From contig GG774889.1 in NCBI GenBank assembly GCA_000163695.1, positions 582,042-646,041 of the forward strand: a stretch of 64,000 nt of DNA. Reading direction: 5' to 3'. Each line of letters starts with the position of its first letter. Positions within the stretch are counted from its first letter, which is position 1. This stretch comes from Bacteroidetes oral taxon 274 str. F0058 (GTDB lineage: Bacteria > Bacteroidota > Bacteroidia > Bacteroidales > Paludibacteraceae). The notes beneath the pieces are model-generated. The model ran no database searches. It had not been told where the DNA came from and worked only from the letters and a program-made list of their open reading frames with translations. Position numbers and translations under genes: made by a program. This document shows, one piece after another, positions 8,127 through 15,831 of the stretch.

Positions 8127-8624
8127 ATGAAAAAATTAGGATTAATCGTATTGACGGCAGCCGTTATGGTTGCTTGCGGAAACAAAGCCAAAGATGCCGA
8201 ACAGGCTCGTTTGGATTCTATTGCCAGAGCTGACTCTATCGCCAAGGTAGAGGCTATGAGAACGGACTCGATCGAAAAAGCTGCCGAAGCTCAGGCTATG
8301 GTAGACTCTATGGCTAAGGCTCAGGCTACGGCTGACTCTATCGCTGCTGCAAAGGCTCAGAAAGCAGGCAAACCGATGCCAAAAACTACTAAGCCCGCTA
8401 CGAAACCTGTAGCTACTACTACAGCTACTTCTGAGAAACCTGCGACAGTAAAAACAGAACCCGTAGTGGATAATAGGCCTAAAAAAGAAGAAGTTGTAAA
8501 ACCTCGTACTCCTGCCGAAGCTGCCGAAGCTGCTGAAAAGGCTAAAAAAGACGCTATCAAAAATGCTCGCACTCCTGCCGAAGCTGCCGAAGCTGCCGAA
8601 AAAGCTAAAAAAGACGCAATTTAA
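8127..8624 (+). CDS. Low-complexity Ala/Lys-rich lipoprotein with tandem repeat
   Basis: A 165-residue lipoprotein using the ATG at 8127; an upstream in-frame ATG at 8112 would add five residues. Signal peptide MKKLGLIVLTAAVMVAC has Cys17 as lipidation site. The mature part is almost all Ala, Asp, Lys, Glu and Ser: heptad-like DSIAKA units at about 25-75 (probable coiled coil), a Pro/Thr/Lys linker, then two copies of an 18-residue repeat starting RTPAEAAEAAEKAKKD, the second ending at the stop codon. It resembles rod- or spacer-like envelope lipoproteins rather than an enzyme. It is followed 46 bp later by another lipoprotein gene, probably in the same transcript. Confidence 0.8.
   Translation: MKKLGLIVLTAAVMVACGNKAKDAEQARLDSIARADSIAKVEAMRTDSIEKAAEAQAMVDSMAKAQATADSIAAAKAQKAGKPMPKTTKPATKPVATTTATSEKPATVKTEPVVDNRPKKEEVVKPRTPAEAAEAAEKAKKDAIKNARTPAEAAEAAEKAKKDAI
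8505..8621 (+). repeat. Tandem 18-codon repeat
   Basis: Two in-frame units at 8505-8558 and 8568-8621 separated by three codons (KNA). They encode the same 18 residues, with a few silent differences. Copy number could vary by slippage or recombination without breaking the frame. Confidence 0.9.
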
Positions 8625-8670
8625 ATATTTGCTATTATAATTTTATTAACAAAATAAATATCATAAAAAG

Positions 8671-9030
8671 ATGAAAAAATCAATTATTGCATTGACTTTG
8701 ATCGTAGTAGCTACAGTATCAATGATGACTTCCTGCACAAAAGATGAAAAACCACTTACTCTTAGCGATTTAGCTGGTTATACTTTTCAAGGAAAACAAG
8801 TTAACGCAGACAAATCTGAGACTAAATATACATTAGTATTTGATAAATCAGATCAAAAGTTTACGTTTGATAGTACGCTACCATTTCATTCTGAAGGTAC
8901 TTATAAAATTAGCGGTATCTCAGTAATACTTAATTATTCGTCAGGTGCTGCTGAAACTCTTAAGAGTGATGGACCCAGGAAATTGATTTACCGAGTAAAA
9001 AACCAAGACGTTATTCTCACAAGAAAGTAA
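8671..9030 (+). CDS. Small hypothetical lipoprotein, 119 aa
   Basis: Signal peptide with lipobox (MMTSC, Cys22) and a short mature domain of alternating polar and hydrophobic residues. Features include GYTFQGKQVNADKSETKYTL, a FTFDS strand and SEGTYKISG. The pattern suggests a small beta-barrel or lipocalin-like fold of the kind common in Bacteroidota cell-surface lipoproteins. I cannot name a family. It is likely co-transcribed with the repeat lipoprotein upstream and ends at a strong hairpin (9048-9086). Confidence 0.75.
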   Translation: MKKSIIALTLIVVATVSMMTSCTKDEKPLTLSDLAGYTFQGKQVNADKSETKYTLVFDKSDQKFTFDSTLPFHSEGTYKISGISVILNYSSGAAETLKSDGPRKLIYRVKNQDVILTRK

Positions 9031-9047
9031 TCTCAGTTTCTAACAAT

Positions 9048-9086
9048 AAAAAAGAGGTGTCTCGTATTTTGAAGTACCTCTTTTTT
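9048..9086 (+). terminator. Terminator after lipoprotein pair
   Basis: Perfect 11-bp stem AAAAAAGAGGT / ACCTCTTTTTT with a 17-nt loop. It is convergent with thiL on the other strand and can serve both. Confidence 0.85.
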
Positions 9087-9110
9087 GTTTGTATGTCGCG
9101 GGGGCGGGGA

Positions 9111-10136
9111 TCATTCTTTGAGCGAGTTCCAGCCCTGAGCCTTGAAAGCTATCCGCTGTCCGTCGCGTGTTACGAGGTTCATGCCGTCGTCTTGCTTTGT
9201 GATGTGCCCTATTATGTGCACGTCTTCTATCTCTTTGAGTTTGTCGTAGTCTTTTAGCGGTGCAGTGAAGAGCAATTCGTAGTCTTCGCCACCGTTTAGA
9301 GCTACGGTAGTGAGGTTCATATTGAACTCTTCGGCAGCCACTGCTGTCTGGTAGTCTATCGGTATTTTATCTTCGTATATCTCGCAGCCGCAGTTGCTCT
9401 GCGTACAGATATGCATTATTTCCGACGAAAGCCCGTCGGATACGTCTATCATAGCAGTAGGCAATATATTATGCTTTGCCAGTTCGTCGATAATATCGCG
9501 TCGTGCTTCGGGTTTCAGCTGGCGTTCGAGTAGATACTCTTTGGTGGCAAAGTCGGGTTGGAAGTCGGGGTCTTTTACCTGACAGAACACACGTTTTTCT
9601 CGCTCCAATAGCTGCAACCCCATATACGAGGCTCCCAGATTGCCCGACACACATATAAGGTCGGTCTGTCGGGCACCGTTGCGGTATACGGTCTTGCCGT
9701 TTTCGCCTTCGCCCAAGCAGGTGATGCTTATTGTCAACCCTGTCAGCGACGCCGAGGTATCGCCTCCTACCAGGTCTACCTTATATTTGCTGCACGCAAG
9801 CAGAAGACCGCTGTATAGTTCTTCTATCTGTTCTACCTCGAAACGCTTCGAAATGCCGATGGTTACGAGTAACTGCTTGGGTTGCCCGTTCATTGCATAG
9901 ATGTCGGAGAAGTTTACCACTGCCGACTTGTAACCCAGATGTTTGAGCGGGGTATAAGTGAGGTCGAAGTGTATACCTTCCAGTAGAACGTCGGTGGTTG
10001 CCAAAACCTGCTTTTCGCCGTAGTTCATTACGGCACAGTCGTCGCCTATTCCTTTTGCCGATGAGGCATTGTGTAGCTTTACGCTTTCGGTCAGGCGTTT
10101 TATAAGGTTAAATTCGCCAAGTTCGGATATTTGCAT
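9111..10136 (-). CDS. thiL: Thiamine-monophosphate kinase (ThiL)
   Basis: Phosphorylates thiamine monophosphate to thiamine diphosphate, the active cofactor. Family motifs are present: IGDDCAVM near residue 31, TTDVLLEGIHFD, KSAVVNFSDIYAMNG, and DVSDGLSSEI in the second half. These are the Mg- and ATP-binding segments of the AIR-synthase-like fold. At 341 residues it is of usual length. It lies 17 bp after the phenylacetate-CoA-ligase-like gene and is probably translated from the same message. No other thiamine gene is in the window. Confidence 0.93.
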   Translation of the reverse strand: MQISELGEFNLIKRLTESVKLHNASSAKGIGDDCAVMNYGEKQVLATTDVLLEGIHFDLTYTPLKHLGYKSAVVNFSDIYAMNGQPKQLLVTIGISKRFEVEQIEELYSGLLLACSKYKVDLVGGDTSASLTGLTISITCLGEGENGKTVYRNGARQTDLICVSGNLGASYMGLQLLEREKRVFCQVKDPDFQPDFATKEYLLERQLKPEARRDIIDELAKHNILPTAMIDVSDGLSSEIMHICTQSNCGCEIYEDKIPIDYQTAVAAEEFNMNLTTVALNGGEDYELLFTAPLKDYDKLKEIEDVHIIGHITKQDDGMNLVTRDGQRIAFKAQGWNSLKE

Positions 10137-10153
10137 CTTATATCTTGTCCTTT

Positions 10154-11488
10154 TTATTTTTTGTTTTTGATATTGCTGTTTGCTCTTTTATCGATGAATT
10201 TCACCGGCTTACGAGTGATGTCGGGTAATATTATTTTTCGTAGAATGCCCGTATCGCATATCTCTATGGCGGGGGCTACGCGTATTTTTGCCCTGAAGCT
10301 GTCTTTGAGTTCCTTTATTATCGGAGAATAGTCTGTATGAGCGGACGTAGTGTTACCGTTGAGTCCTATCTTTATTTTTATGTCGTCGTTGCCTATCTCG
10401 TTGGTAGATACTTCTATAAGGTAGTTTTCGACGTATGGCGAATTGTCGAGTACATCGTATATTGCAGGCGGATATAGTGTTGTGCCCTTGTATTTGAGCA
10501 GATGATTGGCTCTGCCCACCACGGGCGATACCCGCATCGAGTTCCTGCCGCAGCGGCAGCCTTCGGTGTGGAAACATACCAAATCGCCTGTTTTGAACCG
10601 CAGTAGCGGCATTCCCTCCACGCCGAGCGTGGTAACGACGAGTTCGCCTACTTGACCATCATCTACCACGTTGCCCTCATCGTCGACTACCTCACATATA
10701 ATCAGTTCGGGGTGATGATGTCCGCCGCAGCCGTATTGGCACTCGGCAAAGGTAGTAGCCATCTCGGTCGAGGCGTATGTGGAGTAAAGCTCTATATCCC
10801 ATTTCTCTTTTATCCTGTGTCCAAGTAGGTTGAGTGAGAAGTCCTGTTCACGAAGATTTTCACCGATACAGACTACTTTTTTTATACTCGAATTGCGGTA
10901 GTCGATGCCGTGTTCTTCGGCATAGTCGATTATTTTTAGTATAAACGACGGCACGCACATAATGGTATTGGGGCGTACGCGGTTGATGGTGTCCCATTGT
11001 AGTTCGGGTATACCGTTGCCGACACGTACTATACCTGCCCCCAACTCCCTGAGACCCAAGAAATAGGCCAACCCCGCCATAAAACGTTTGTCGAGAGTGG
11101 TCATAATCTGCACAATATCATCGGGTTGTACGCCGGCACAGGCAAACGAAATCTTTTCGTTGTATGCCAGACGGTCTAAGTCGCGGTCGGTCATAGCGAA
11201 CGTAACAGGGTCGCCAAGTGTACCCGAAGTGGTGATGTAGTCGATTATCTGCGACTTGGGTACACACATAAACTGTTCGTTGTATTGCTGTAAATCCACT
11301 TTCGTAGTGAAAGGGATTTGTCGGAGGTCTTCCAGTGTTTTTATGCGGTGAATATCAATACTGTGCGAGTCGAACATACGGCGATAGAAGGGCGACTTTC
11401 GGCTCAGGTAATCGAGAGCCTCTTTTAATTTTGTTTCTTGTAAAAGTTTTATCTCCCTTTGCGATTGATACTCTATGTTTTGAGACAT
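10154..11488 (-). CDS. Phenylacetate-CoA ligase-like AMP-binding protein
   Basis: An adenylate-forming enzyme of 444 residues in the PaaK family. It has the P-loop-like ITTSGTLGDPVTF, the YASTEMATTFAEC segment, and GELVVTTLGVEGMPLLRFKTGD. The C-terminal domain carries VGRANHLLKYKGTTLYPP and the lysine region near the end. PaaK enzymes activate aryl acids such as phenylacetate or indoleacetate as CoA esters. In anaerobic Bacteroidales the likely substrates are aromatic acids from amino acid breakdown, which fits the tryptophanase at 33 kb. Substrate specificity cannot be read from the sequence. The SRP RNA gene lies just upstream on the same strand; thiL follows. Confidence 0.85.
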   Translation of the reverse strand: MSQNIEYQSQREIKLLQETKLKEALDYLSRKSPFYRRMFDSHSIDIHRIKTLEDLRQIPFTTKVDLQQYNEQFMCVPKSQIIDYITTSGTLGDPVTFAMTDRDLDRLAYNEKISFACAGVQPDDIVQIMTTLDKRFMAGLAYFLGLRELGAGIVRVGNGIPELQWDTINRVRPNTIMCVPSFILKIIDYAEEHGIDYRNSSIKKVVCIGENLREQDFSLNLLGHRIKEKWDIELYSTYASTEMATTFAECQYGCGGHHHPELIICEVVDDEGNVVDDGQVGELVVTTLGVEGMPLLRFKTGDLVCFHTEGCRCGRNSMRVSPVVGRANHLLKYKGTTLYPPAIYDVLDNSPYVENYLIEVSTNEIGNDDIKIKIGLNGNTTSAHTDYSPIIKELKDSFRAKIRVAPAIEICDTGILRKIILPDITRKPVKFIDKRANSNIKNKK

Positions 11489-11542
11489 TTTTTTGAAGTA
11501 AAAAAACGATAATTATGTTCTTCTCTGTTTAAAATGAAAAAA

Positions 11543-11638
11543 GGGCAAGCTTACTACATCGCACCGCTACAACCTTCTACCCTTGCTGCGGTCAAACCCT
11601 GGGGGATTCAAAGGGAGCTGGTCGTATAGGACTTACCC
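11543..11638 (-). ncRNA. ffs: Signal recognition particle RNA (4.5S type)
   Basis: A non-coding stretch of about 96 nt. On the minus strand it has a closing stem GGGTAAG / CTTGCCC and the SRP domain IV signature: CCCCCAGG, a short apical loop, then GCAGCAAGGG. The apical loop GGTTTGACC replaces the GGAA tetraloop of Escherichia coli 4.5S RNA. An A6 tract on the plus strand follows as T6 termination on the minus strand (11536-11542). A -7 element lies at 11643-11651. Exact ends are approximate. Confidence 0.85.
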
Positions 11639-11642
11639 GGGT

Positions 11643-11651
11643 GCAAAAGTA
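11643..11651 (-). promoter_or_regulatory. -7 element for SRP RNA
   Basis: TACTTTTGC on the minus strand, immediately upstream of the RNA 5' end, as with the tRNA genes here. Confidence 0.65.
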
Positions 11652-11776
11652 ATACTTTTTTTCGAAATACAAAAGACAAATCTTAGCGAGCAGGTTGTCT
11701 GCCGATACCGACCGAAAGCGTATGTCGCTGTTTTATAGTGCAATAATCGAATTGTAGGAGTGTCTGCGTTAGGCTT

Positions 11777-13678
11777 TTATTTGATTACAAACTCTACCCG
11801 TCGATTTTTTTCTCTGCCCTCTTCGGTATTGTTGGAGGCAATAGGTTGCGATAGCCCCATTCCTCTGTAATAGAGCCTGCCTGCGTCGATACCTTTTTCT
11901 ATGAGAGCCATCATAACAGCCAAGGCACGATTTTCGCTAAGTGTCTGGTTGAAATTTTCGCCGCCTATGTTGTCGGTATGTCCTACTATTTCGATACTCA
12001 CGTCCGGATTTTTGCGTAAGAAAGAGTATAGTTGCATTATTTCCCGCTCCGACTTAGGCTCCAATTCGTATGAGTTGAAGGCAAAGAATATGTTGTTCAG
12101 AGTAATCTTATTACCTGATTTTATCGGTTGCAGATAGACGTTGAGCGTGTTTTTCGATGTTATTATTTTTGCGGAATAAAAGATATATCCCGATTTTCGG
12201 ACGTTGAGTCCGTATTGTCCCGTATCGGGCAGAAATGTCGTAAATTCGCCCGACCGACGGTCAGACAGAGTAGTGGAGATGGTGTTGCGGGCATTGTTGT
12301 AGTCGAATGTTTCCACTATTGCATTTAGCGGTTTTTTGCTTTCGGCATCGTAGACAAACCCCTTGACATAGCTCATCACCTGCGGGCGAATCTCTTTATA
12401 AAGCCCAAATTCGTATATATCCAAGCCTTGCGAGGCATCTTCTTTGTTGCGTATGGATATATACCCTTTGTCGCCCTTGCCCGTGAGGGTGAAGCCGTAG
12501 CAGTTGTCTTCGTTGTTGATGGGATAGCCCATGTTTTGCGGTTTGCCCCATTGGTTGTTCTCTTTGCGAGCAACGAATATGTCAGATCCGCCGAAGCCGT
12601 TGTGGCCGTTCGACAGGAAATAGAGCGTCTGGTTGTCTAAGTGAATGTACGGAGCATAGTCGTCTCGCGGCGAATTGATGGTTCGTCCCATATTCTCGGG
12701 TTCGCTGAATCGTAGCTGTCCGTTTTCGAGTATTTCTACCTTACAGTGCCACAAGTCGCGTCCTCCGAACGAAGGTTGGCGGTTCGAGGTGAAAAATATC
12801 TCGTCGCCGGCGGGCGAAAATGCGGGATTACTCTCCCAATAGGCACTGTTGAGCGGAGCTCCCGCATTGATTGGTTTGCTCCACCTGCCATTGGTATTGA
12901 TGGTATAGTATATATCGCAGCTGCCAAGCCCATCGGGGCGATTGCAGGCTACGAAAAACATATATCTGCCGTCTGCCGAGATTGTTTGTGAGCCTTCGTT
13001 GTACGACGGATTGTTTAGTTCGGCAATAGGTGTGAACGCTCCCCATTGATTACCGGTCTTTCGGCTTACGTACAGGTCTTCGTTCGACGAGAAATCGCCG
13101 AATTCGGAGCGTGTTACCGACAGTATTTCGTCGTCTGCTGTTACCGACGGGAAGTATTCGTCCTGTTTGCTGTTTGCATGCGACAGGTTACGCAACTCGA
13201 ACGGCACGGGCGACTGTATCATACGTATCAAATCGGCATAGGACTCCTCTTGCTGTTGTTTGTAGGGGTTTTTGTCCGATATTTTGGCTAATGTAGCCTG
13301 TGCCGTGGTATAATCGCCTATCGACTTGTATGTTTCGGCAAGCCGAAATAGGGTTTCGTCCATCTTTTCGGCTCCGTTCTTTACGGCGAGGCTGAGTATC
13401 TCTATTACTTCTTTGGGGTGTTCGCGTTGCTGCTTGGCAATGGCGATATAGGGGTCTATGAAGTGTTTGTCGGTCTTTATTATTTTGTGCATCTCTCTGA
13501 TAAAATCCTCAGACGACATCTCGGAACTCTTTTTGACTGCAGTGCGATACATCTGTCTTGCTCTCTTGCTACTCGACGGAGCAGCGTGTTGCTTAGGCTT
13601 TTTCTGCCAGTAGATATTGGCAATCCCACAGGATATTATAAATAGGAATACAATGGATTTTAATAACTTGTTTGTCAT
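11777..13678 (-). CDS. porE: PorE-type T9SS protein (TPR, PD40 propeller, CRD, OmpA)
   Basis: A 633-residue exported protein in four parts. First is an N-terminal hydrophobic signal with a Cys near residue 17 (IISCG), then a TPR-like helical region at about 50-165. A WD40/PD40 beta-propeller follows at about 170-425, with repeated phrases such as SADGRYMFFVAC and SPAGDEIFFTSNR. A carboxypeptidase-regulatory-like domain lies at about 435-510, and an OmpA-like peptidoglycan-binding domain at about 515-633 (IEIVGHTDNIGGENFN, SENRALAV, GREKNRRVEF). This order is that of PorE, which anchors the T9SS complex to peptidoglycan. The gene is alone, with its own promoter at 13697-13704. Confidence 0.82.
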   Translation of the reverse strand: MTNKLLKSIVFLFIISCGIANIYWQKKPKQHAAPSSSKRARQMYRTAVKKSSEMSSEDFIREMHKIIKTDKHFIDPYIAIAKQQREHPKEVIEILSLAVKNGAEKMDETLFRLAETYKSIGDYTTAQATLAKISDKNPYKQQQEESYADLIRMIQSPVPFELRNLSHANSKQDEYFPSVTADDEILSVTRSEFGDFSSNEDLYVSRKTGNQWGAFTPIAELNNPSYNEGSQTISADGRYMFFVACNRPDGLGSCDIYYTINTNGRWSKPINAGAPLNSAYWESNPAFSPAGDEIFFTSNRQPSFGGRDLWHCKVEILENGQLRFSEPENMGRTINSPRDDYAPYIHLDNQTLYFLSNGHNGFGGSDIFVARKENNQWGKPQNMGYPINNEDNCYGFTLTGKGDKGYISIRNKEDASQGLDIYEFGLYKEIRPQVMSYVKGFVYDAESKKPLNAIVETFDYNNARNTISTTLSDRRSGEFTTFLPDTGQYGLNVRKSGYIFYSAKIITSKNTLNVYLQPIKSGNKITLNNIFFAFNSYELEPKSEREIMQLYSFLRKNPDVSIEIVGHTDNIGGENFNQTLSENRALAVMMALIEKGIDAGRLYYRGMGLSQPIASNNTEEGREKNRRVEFVIK

Positions 13679-13696
13679 AATATTGTTATTTTTTTA

Positions 13697-13704
13697 CAAA
13701 GGTA
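13697..13704 (-). promoter_or_regulatory. -7 element for porE
   Basis: TACCTTTG on the minus strand, 19 bp upstream of the porE ATG, implying a very short leader. Confidence 0.65.
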
Positions 13705-13888
13705 TAAAAAAATGTCATATTCACTGTTATTTAATTATCAAAATCTTACCTATGGGCAGAAATTATGACGAAATTGTTGATGTGTGATAAAAGTTTCCGC
13801 TCAAAATTTGATTTTTGAGCAATGTGGTATTGACCATCGCTTTACTTTGTTGGTTATGCTCGGGCAATATTGTAGAGACAAGGCTAAG

Positions 13889-15316
13889 TTAATGAGCTAT
13901 TTTGCCTTTTGCTTTGTCTATCAGTCGATTGTCGGTGCCAAGCAGTTCGGCTATCCGAATAGCCTCGTTGGGAGTATTACCAGAGGTGTCGTTGATTAAT
14001 TGATAATCAATGTTTTTTAGAAGATTTCGGATATAGTCGGTCGATTTATAGTTGTTTGCGGTTTCGGATACGTTTTCTTTCAATCCCCTTACCCTGAGAC
14101 GCCTACACGATGTTGTGATGTCGTAGTGTGTTGTTATAAAAGCACATACGCTGTTTTCTTGCAATATTTCGAGTGTTGCGGATACTATTGCCGCTCCCTC
14201 CTGCGGATTTGTTGTACGAGCCAGCTCGTCGATGAGTATCAGTAAGTTGTGGTCTGCGGATATTTGCTTTATTATTTCGTCTATTTTTTTCATTTCGGCG
14301 GCAAACGACGAAAGACCTTGCAGTTGATTCTGTTCGTCGGTGAAACTAAACAGAATACCGCTCATTATCATTATTTTGGCTCTGCCGGCAGGTACGAAAA
14401 AACCATACTGAAAAAGCATTTGGCATAGGTATAATGTTTTTAACATCAGTGTCTTGCCTCCCATATTGATACCCGTTATAAGTGTGGGGAATCTGCCGAA
14501 ATCTATATCGGTCTCTTGGTATTTGCTACCTCGCTCTTGTAGCTTGACTTTTACCTCAGGATTGAATATACCGATATATTCCGTCTTGTTCTCGGACACC
14601 TCCGGACGACACAGTCCGAAACTATTAGCCATTGCTGCTTTTGCTATCAGCAAATCTATGTAGGCTATGTTGTTGAGTGCCGTCAGTAAATCGTTCGAGT
14701 GCGGTTTTAGTTGTTGGCTAAGCGAGGAACGTATTTCTTGCTCTATATCCAATATTTGTGCCTGTATTTCAGCTAATTGTTCCGAGTCTGTCTCGTTCTG
14801 CTCTCTATGGCGTAGAGTTGCCAAATCTTCGCTGTACGCATCGTATATGTAGTATGTCGGTATTCCCGAGTTTTCGGGGTCGAGTATTCTTATTGTCTCA
14901 TCGAAAGTAACAAAATCCACCTCTTTTTGTCCTTCGATATATAGCTCATTATTAGAGGTATATCGATAGACTATTTCCAAAAGTTTTTTTGCGGTGAACG
15001 AGAAATTTTTAATCTCGAATAATTCTATATCGTTGAGAATCTTGTTGCTGTCGAGATTGGTGAGAGTTTTTTCTATATCCTTGACCTCAGACAGAAGCAA
15101 TAGTATGGAGGCAACATCTTTTTTGTGATGCTCTTTGTCGATAAAAGCCAACATCGAGTCTGTATTGCTCAACTCTCTGATTATACTCGGTCTGTCTGTC
15201 AGAAAATCTGAGTTCAGAAACAATCGCCTACCTACGGTAGATTGTATGTTAAGTTCCTGCGTAAACGATACAAAACCACAGGGATCGGGTAGACGTTTGA
15301 GTTCTGCTATTTTCAT
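13889..15316 (-). CDS. MutS-family ATPase without mismatch-recognition domain
   Basis: 475 residues with the C-terminal ATPase of MutS proteins: Walker A GINMGGKT at about 287-294, the Q-loop region, Walker B LLILIDELAR, and the FITTHYD switch motif. The N-terminal half is a helical lever/clamp region only. The mismatch-binding and connector domains of MutS1 are missing, as are the Smr and KOW tail of MutS2. Similar short MutS-like proteins occur in Bacteroidales, including in lysine-fermentation clusters (KamB/KamC), but no lysine-degradation gene is adjacent. It is the third gene of an operon with a parvulin and a lipoprotein (gaps 16 and 13 bp). Biochemical role unknown. Confidence 0.8.
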   Translation of the reverse strand: MKIAELKRLPDPCGFVSFTQELNIQSTVGRRLFLNSDFLTDRPSIIRELSNTDSMLAFIDKEHHKKDVASILLLLSEVKDIEKTLTNLDSNKILNDIELFEIKNFSFTAKKLLEIVYRYTSNNELYIEGQKEVDFVTFDETIRILDPENSGIPTYYIYDAYSEDLATLRHREQNETDSEQLAEIQAQILDIEQEIRSSLSQQLKPHSNDLLTALNNIAYIDLLIAKAAMANSFGLCRPEVSENKTEYIGIFNPEVKVKLQERGSKYQETDIDFGRFPTLITGINMGGKTLMLKTLYLCQMLFQYGFFVPAGRAKIMIMSGILFSFTDEQNQLQGLSSFAAEMKKIDEIIKQISADHNLLILIDELARTTNPQEGAAIVSATLEILQENSVCAFITTHYDITTSCRRLRVRGLKENVSETANNYKSTDYIRNLLKNIDYQLINDTSGNTPNEAIRIAELLGTDNRLIDKAKGKIAH

Positions 15317-15329
15317 TGTCGGTTGATTT

Positions 15330-15815
15330 TTAATACATTATACTGACCTTCTCGGCAAATTTTATCTGCTCTGCTATCATATTGTTTTCGAGCTGCGACG
15401 CTTTGGTGTCGAGAGCATATTCTATTCGTCCCCAAGCCTCGTACCACTGTTTGCTCTCCGGCTGATATTTAGGTATATCGGCATAGAGGTTTAATATGCT
15501 GTCTTTTATATATTTATAGAAAACAATCGTAACCTGATGAAATTCCGTCGCCTCGCGCGGATAACGCACGCTATCCAATACGTTTATGATAGAGTCGTAT
15601 TTTTGGTAGAGGCTGTTTATGATAGATGTTGCATTCTGATGTGTAGAGTCTCTGTCGGCATACAGTTCTTCTTGCTTATATTCGAGAAATTGCCACGCAT
15701 TTTCGTGCATTTCCACGATTTGCTCGTTGTATTCCATTGGGTTCATTCTGCTGCAGCACGATATACTACCCAACACCAACAGAGCAAACAGACTTATCTT
15801 AGTTGATATGAACAT
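15330..15815 (-). CDS. Hypothetical lipoprotein, 161 aa
   Basis: A signal peptide with lipobox (GSISC, Cys20) precedes a mostly alpha-helical mature region rich in Tyr, Glu, Asp and Gln. It resembles four-helix envelope lipoproteins of Bacteroidota, but I do not recognise a named family. It lies between the parvulin gene and the MutS-like gene with gaps of 16 and 13 bp, so all three should be co-transcribed. The link to the isomerase suggests an envelope role, by inference only. Confidence 0.75.
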   Translation of the reverse strand: MFISTKISLFALLVLGSISCCSRMNPMEYNEQIVEMHENAWQFLEYKQEELYADRDSTHQNATSIINSLYQKYDSIINVLDSVRYPREATEFHQVTIVFYKYIKDSILNLYADIPKYQPESKQWYEAWGRIEYALDTKASQLENNMIAEQIKFAEKVSIMY

Positions 15816-15831
15816 ATTGGTTTATTTTTGA

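Noticed and set aside
13799..13822. GCTCAAAA/TTTTGAGC hairpin after the MutS-like gene
   Set aside because: The stem is AT-rich and no T-run follows directly, so I did not list it as a terminator, although it may slow transcription.
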